A DNA stretch of 64,000 nucleotides from Microbacterium sp. SA39 (GTDB lineage Bacteria > Actinomycetota > Actinomycetes > Actinomycetales > Microbacteriaceae): the NCBI RefSeq assembly GCF_000967865.1, contig NZ_JXRU01000029.1, forward strand, positions 100,393 through 164,392, written 5' to 3'. Of the stretch, positions 61,795 to 64,000 are shown in pieces. The position numbers and the translations under genes are program-made. The notes below the pieces were generated by a model. It did not search any database and was not told where the DNA came from. It saw only the letters and a list, made by a program, of their open reading frames with translations. Each line of letters starts with the position of its first letter. Positions within the stretch are counted from its first letter, which is position 1.

Positions 61795-61863
61795 GTGCTG
61801 CCCCTCTCGGGGCAACCACACGAGAATACCATCACAGTGGCGTCCTCATGAAATCAAGGCGGG

Positions 61864-63054
61864 TCAGTACGAGTACCGACCTGCGTTCGCGTTGAGCCAC
61901 GGCAGCGGATCGATGGTCGAACCGTTGACGATGAGCTCGAAGTGCAGGTGAGCACCGTAGGAGCGTCCGGTGTTGCCCGTCTTGCCGATGACGTCGCCGA
62001 CCTTGACGGTCTGTCCCTGCGTCACCTGCAGCGATCCGTACTGCATGTGTGAATAGTGGCTGGTGATGACACTGCCGTCGATGACGTGATCGATGTAGAC
62101 GGTCACCCCGTAGGCGCCGCCCTGCTCGGTCGCGATGCGGACGGTGCCGTCGGCGATGGCCTGCACCGGGGCGCCGTTGCCCGGGACGAAGTCGATGCCT
62201 TCGTGGAGACGACCGCTGCGCATGCCGTACCCGTAGGACATCCCCACGCCGACGAGGTACGGCCACTGGATCGCCGCCTCGGGATCGTTGGTGTAGATCT
62301 CGCTCGAGTAGCGGATGCCCTGCTCCGCGGCGACCTCGACGAGCGAGACCGTGCTGAAGTCGTCGGCTCGCGCCAGCGATTCGTTCTGCACGCCGGAGGG
62401 AGCCACGAAGGCCTGGATCTCGTCTTTCGCGGCCTCGGACGAGGCGGCCGATGCACTGACCAGGGAGGTCGCGGCGATAGGTGATCCCTGGACCGCGGCG
62501 ACGGCTTCGGCGGGAAGCGTCATGGAGACCGCGAGCAGGCCGGCGAGGCTCATGACACCGACGGTCGCGCCGACGGTGAGAACCTTACGCATGCTGCGGG
62601 GGCGGCGTGCGGCGACGTGCGAAGAAGTCTCGGGCTTCTCTTCGCGGTCCGTCTCGGTGTTTGAAGCCGGACGTGCGGATGCCGTGGGCACCGGGCCCGT
62701 CGTGCGGAAGGCCCGCGAAGCGCGCTCGAAGGCATCGTCGTCGGCATTCGCACTCGCCGTGTCAGTGCCGGCAGCGCGGGGGGCCGCGGGCGCCTCGGCA
62801 GGCGCGGGCGCAGCGGCCTCGGCCGTCGTGACCGCGAACGGGACGAGCGGGGCGTTGACGACCGGAGCTACGTCGGTCTGCCGCTGGCGGGCGGCGCGAC
62901 GGGAGAGCGGGGCGACAGCGGCGAAAGCAAGGACGGTCTCGACTGCGGCGACAGACTCCGTCGGTCCCGCCGCGGGGGCCTCAACGGCCTCAGTGCGGAG
63001 TCGGCTGGAGCGGCGCGTGGGCGCAGCGTCAGCCTGGGGGTTCTCGAAGGGCAA
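61864..63054 (-). CDS. M23-family metallopeptidase (LytM/peptidoglycan endopeptidase)
   Basis: 396 aa. A 150-residue Ala/Pro-rich cytoplasmic or disordered part, a membrane/signal helix (about 156-182), an Ala-rich linker, and a C-terminal LytM domain: RLHEGIDFVPGNGAPVQAI with zinc ligands His and Asp, GAHLHFEL with the final His pair. The zinc set is complete, so it should cleave peptidoglycan cross-links at the cell surface. Confidence 0.93.
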   Translation of the reverse strand: MPFENPQADAAPTRRSSRLRTEAVEAPAAGPTESVAAVETVLAFAAVAPLSRRAARQRQTDVAPVVNAPLVPFAVTTAEAAAPAPAEAPAAPRAAGTDTASANADDDAFERASRAFRTTGPVPTASARPASNTETDREEKPETSSHVAARRPRSMRKVLTVGATVGVMSLAGLLAVSMTLPAEAVAAVQGSPIAATSLVSASAASSEAAKDEIQAFVAPSGVQNESLARADDFSTVSLVEVAAEQGIRYSSEIYTNDPEAAIQWPYLVGVGMSYGYGMRSGRLHEGIDFVPGNGAPVQAIADGTVRIATEQGGAYGVTVYIDHVIDGSVITSHYSHMQYGSLQVTQGQTVKVGDVIGKTGNTGRSYGAHLHFELIVNGSTIDPLPWLNANAGRYSY

Positions 63055-63173
63055 AACTTATCTCTCGGGTCGTGCGCAAGCTCGGGGGCGCTAACTCAGC
63101 TCTCACCTTCGGGTGGTGAAAGTAACGATCGCATAAACACTACCTGCATCCGCCTGGGAATGCCATGAACGGG

Positions 63174-63968
63174 TCAACGTTTCTCGCCGAGGACGGCGAG
63201 AAGCTGCGCGTGGACCTCCGGCCCTCCGGAGATCAACATGGGTCGCGCGGATTCGACATCGTGGCGCGAGGCGAGCCCACCGGCTTCTGTGATGAGCAGT
63301 GCGCCCGCGGCGAAGTCCCACGGTTTGAGCCCCCGCTCGAAGTAGCCGTCGAGTCGTCCTGCGGCCACGTAGGCCAGGTCGAGAGCGGCGGAACCCGAGC
63401 GACGCAGGTCTCGCGCCATCGGCATCACCCGGCGCATTGTGGCGAGGTCGCCGTCATGCGTCGCCGGGTCGTACCCGAACCCCGTGGCGAGAAGCGCACC
63501 GGCCGAGGTGTCGGTGGTGACCGCGAGGCGCGTCTCCCCCATCCAGGCGCCATGACCGAGAGCGGCAGTGAAGAGTTCGCCGAGAGCCGGTGCGTTCACC
63601 GCGGCGGCGAGCGCTTCCCACGACCCGGGATCGGCCGAGCCTCGCACGGCGGCGATGCTGACGTTGTAGGCCGGCATCCCGTAGGCGTAGTTGACGGTGC
63701 CGTCGATCGGATCGACCACCCAGGTGATGCCGCTGGTCCCCGACTCCGCGCCGGTCTCCTCGCCGAGGAACCCATCGCCGGGTCGGGCCGCATCGACCCG
63801 CGCCCGGATGAGCGCCTCGACTTCGCGGTCTGCTTCGGTGACGATGTCGGCGATCGTCGACTTGGTGGCCGCGAGATGCACGCCCGCGCGACGGCGCCGG
63901 AGTGCGAGCTCCCCGGCTTCGCGCGCGATCTCAGTGGCCAGCTCGGAGAGCTCGATCTCGAGGGTCAC
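63174..63968 (-). CDS. Inositol monophosphatase-family protein
   Basis: 264 aa. DIVTEADREVE, GEETG, WVVDPIDGTVNYAYGMPAYNVSIA and the late LKPWDFAAGALLITEAGG form the complete metal-binding set of the family. Substrate may be myo-inositol phosphate, histidinol phosphate or PAP. GTG start at 63968. The last 32 bases of the window contain nothing further. Confidence 0.93.
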   Translation of the reverse strand: MTLEIELSELATEIAREAGELALRRRRAGVHLAATKSTIADIVTEADREVEALIRARVDAARPGDGFLGEETGAESGTSGITWVVDPIDGTVNYAYGMPAYNVSIAAVRGSADPGSWEALAAAVNAPALGELFTAALGHGAWMGETRLAVTTDTSAGALLATGFGYDPATHDGDLATMRRVMPMARDLRRSGSAALDLAYVAAGRLDGYFERGLKPWDFAAGALLITEAGGLASRHDVESARPMLISGGPEVHAQLLAVLGEKR

Positions 63969-64000
63969 GGCGCAGGAGGGGGCGGCGGGAACGCGGGCGG

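Noticed and set aside
63055..63173. c-di-AMP (ydaO) riboswitch ahead of the M23 peptidase gene
   Set aside because: Such riboswitches often precede wall hydrolases in actinobacteria, but I do not see the conserved ydaO core in this 119-bp gap, which contains only weak hairpins.

Overview
The window is high-GC DNA with many GTG starts, Tat-exported proteins and an actinobacterial housekeeping gene set. It fits a Gram-positive actinobacterium of the Microbacteriaceae, probably Microbacterium; this assignment rests on recalled gene order and protein style, not on a database search.

Layout. (1) 1-4.7 kb, minus strand: coaA, glmS, acpS and the start of alr, with a Vsr/DUF559-type nuclease gene (807-1637) set between glmS and acpS. 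(2) 4.7-6.9 kb: a Ppx/GppA phosphatase, a VanZ-like membrane protein and a low-molecular-weight tyrosine phosphatase. (3) 7.0-44.6 kb: a large exopolysaccharide and cell-surface island. It carries three Wzz/BY-kinase fusions, an HPr-kinase-like/PqqD protein, a PqqD-like/nucleotidyltransferase protein, two Tat-exported beta-rich proteins with almost the same signal peptide, a MauE-thioredoxin fusion, signal peptidase I, a DUF4012 protein and UDP-glucose dehydrogenase. It also carries a Tat-exported beta-helix protein, a Wzy polymerase with a decayed partial copy beside it, a Wzx flippase, a pyruvyltransferase, glycosyltransferases, a CapEFG set (UDP-L-FucNAc) and a PglFECD-like set (UDP-diacetylbacillosamine type and the initiating transferase). 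(4) 44.6-51.2 kb: glmM, rpsI, rplM and truA, with a third DUF559 gene, an exonuclease-family protein and an XRE regulator between rplM and truA. (5) 51.3-61.5 kb: an amino-acid permease, two HxlR/oxidoreductase pairs, an Asp23/Gls24 cell-envelope stress operon with its own ECF sigma factor and CsbD protein, and a GNAT. (6) 61.6-64 kb: tRNA-Met, tRNA-Thr, an M23 endopeptidase and an inositol-monophosphatase-family enzyme.

How it fits together. GlmS and GlmM feed UDP-GlcNAc. PglF/E/D and CapE/F/G convert it to a diamino sugar and FucNAc. PglC loads the first sugar on undecaprenyl phosphate, the glycosyltransferases and pyruvyltransferase extend and decorate the unit, Wzx flips it and Wzy polymerises it. 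The Wzz/BY-kinases and the LMW phosphatase would set chain length through tyrosine phosphorylation.

Two observations stand out. First, all three DUF559/Vsr-like genes lie between palindromic repeats, each with its own repeat sequence, as if gene plus repeats were one insertable unit; two of them interrupt gene blocks that I recall as normally contiguous. Second, at least 17 genes begin 6-7 bases after a TANNNT hexamer, a clear signature of leaderless transcription.
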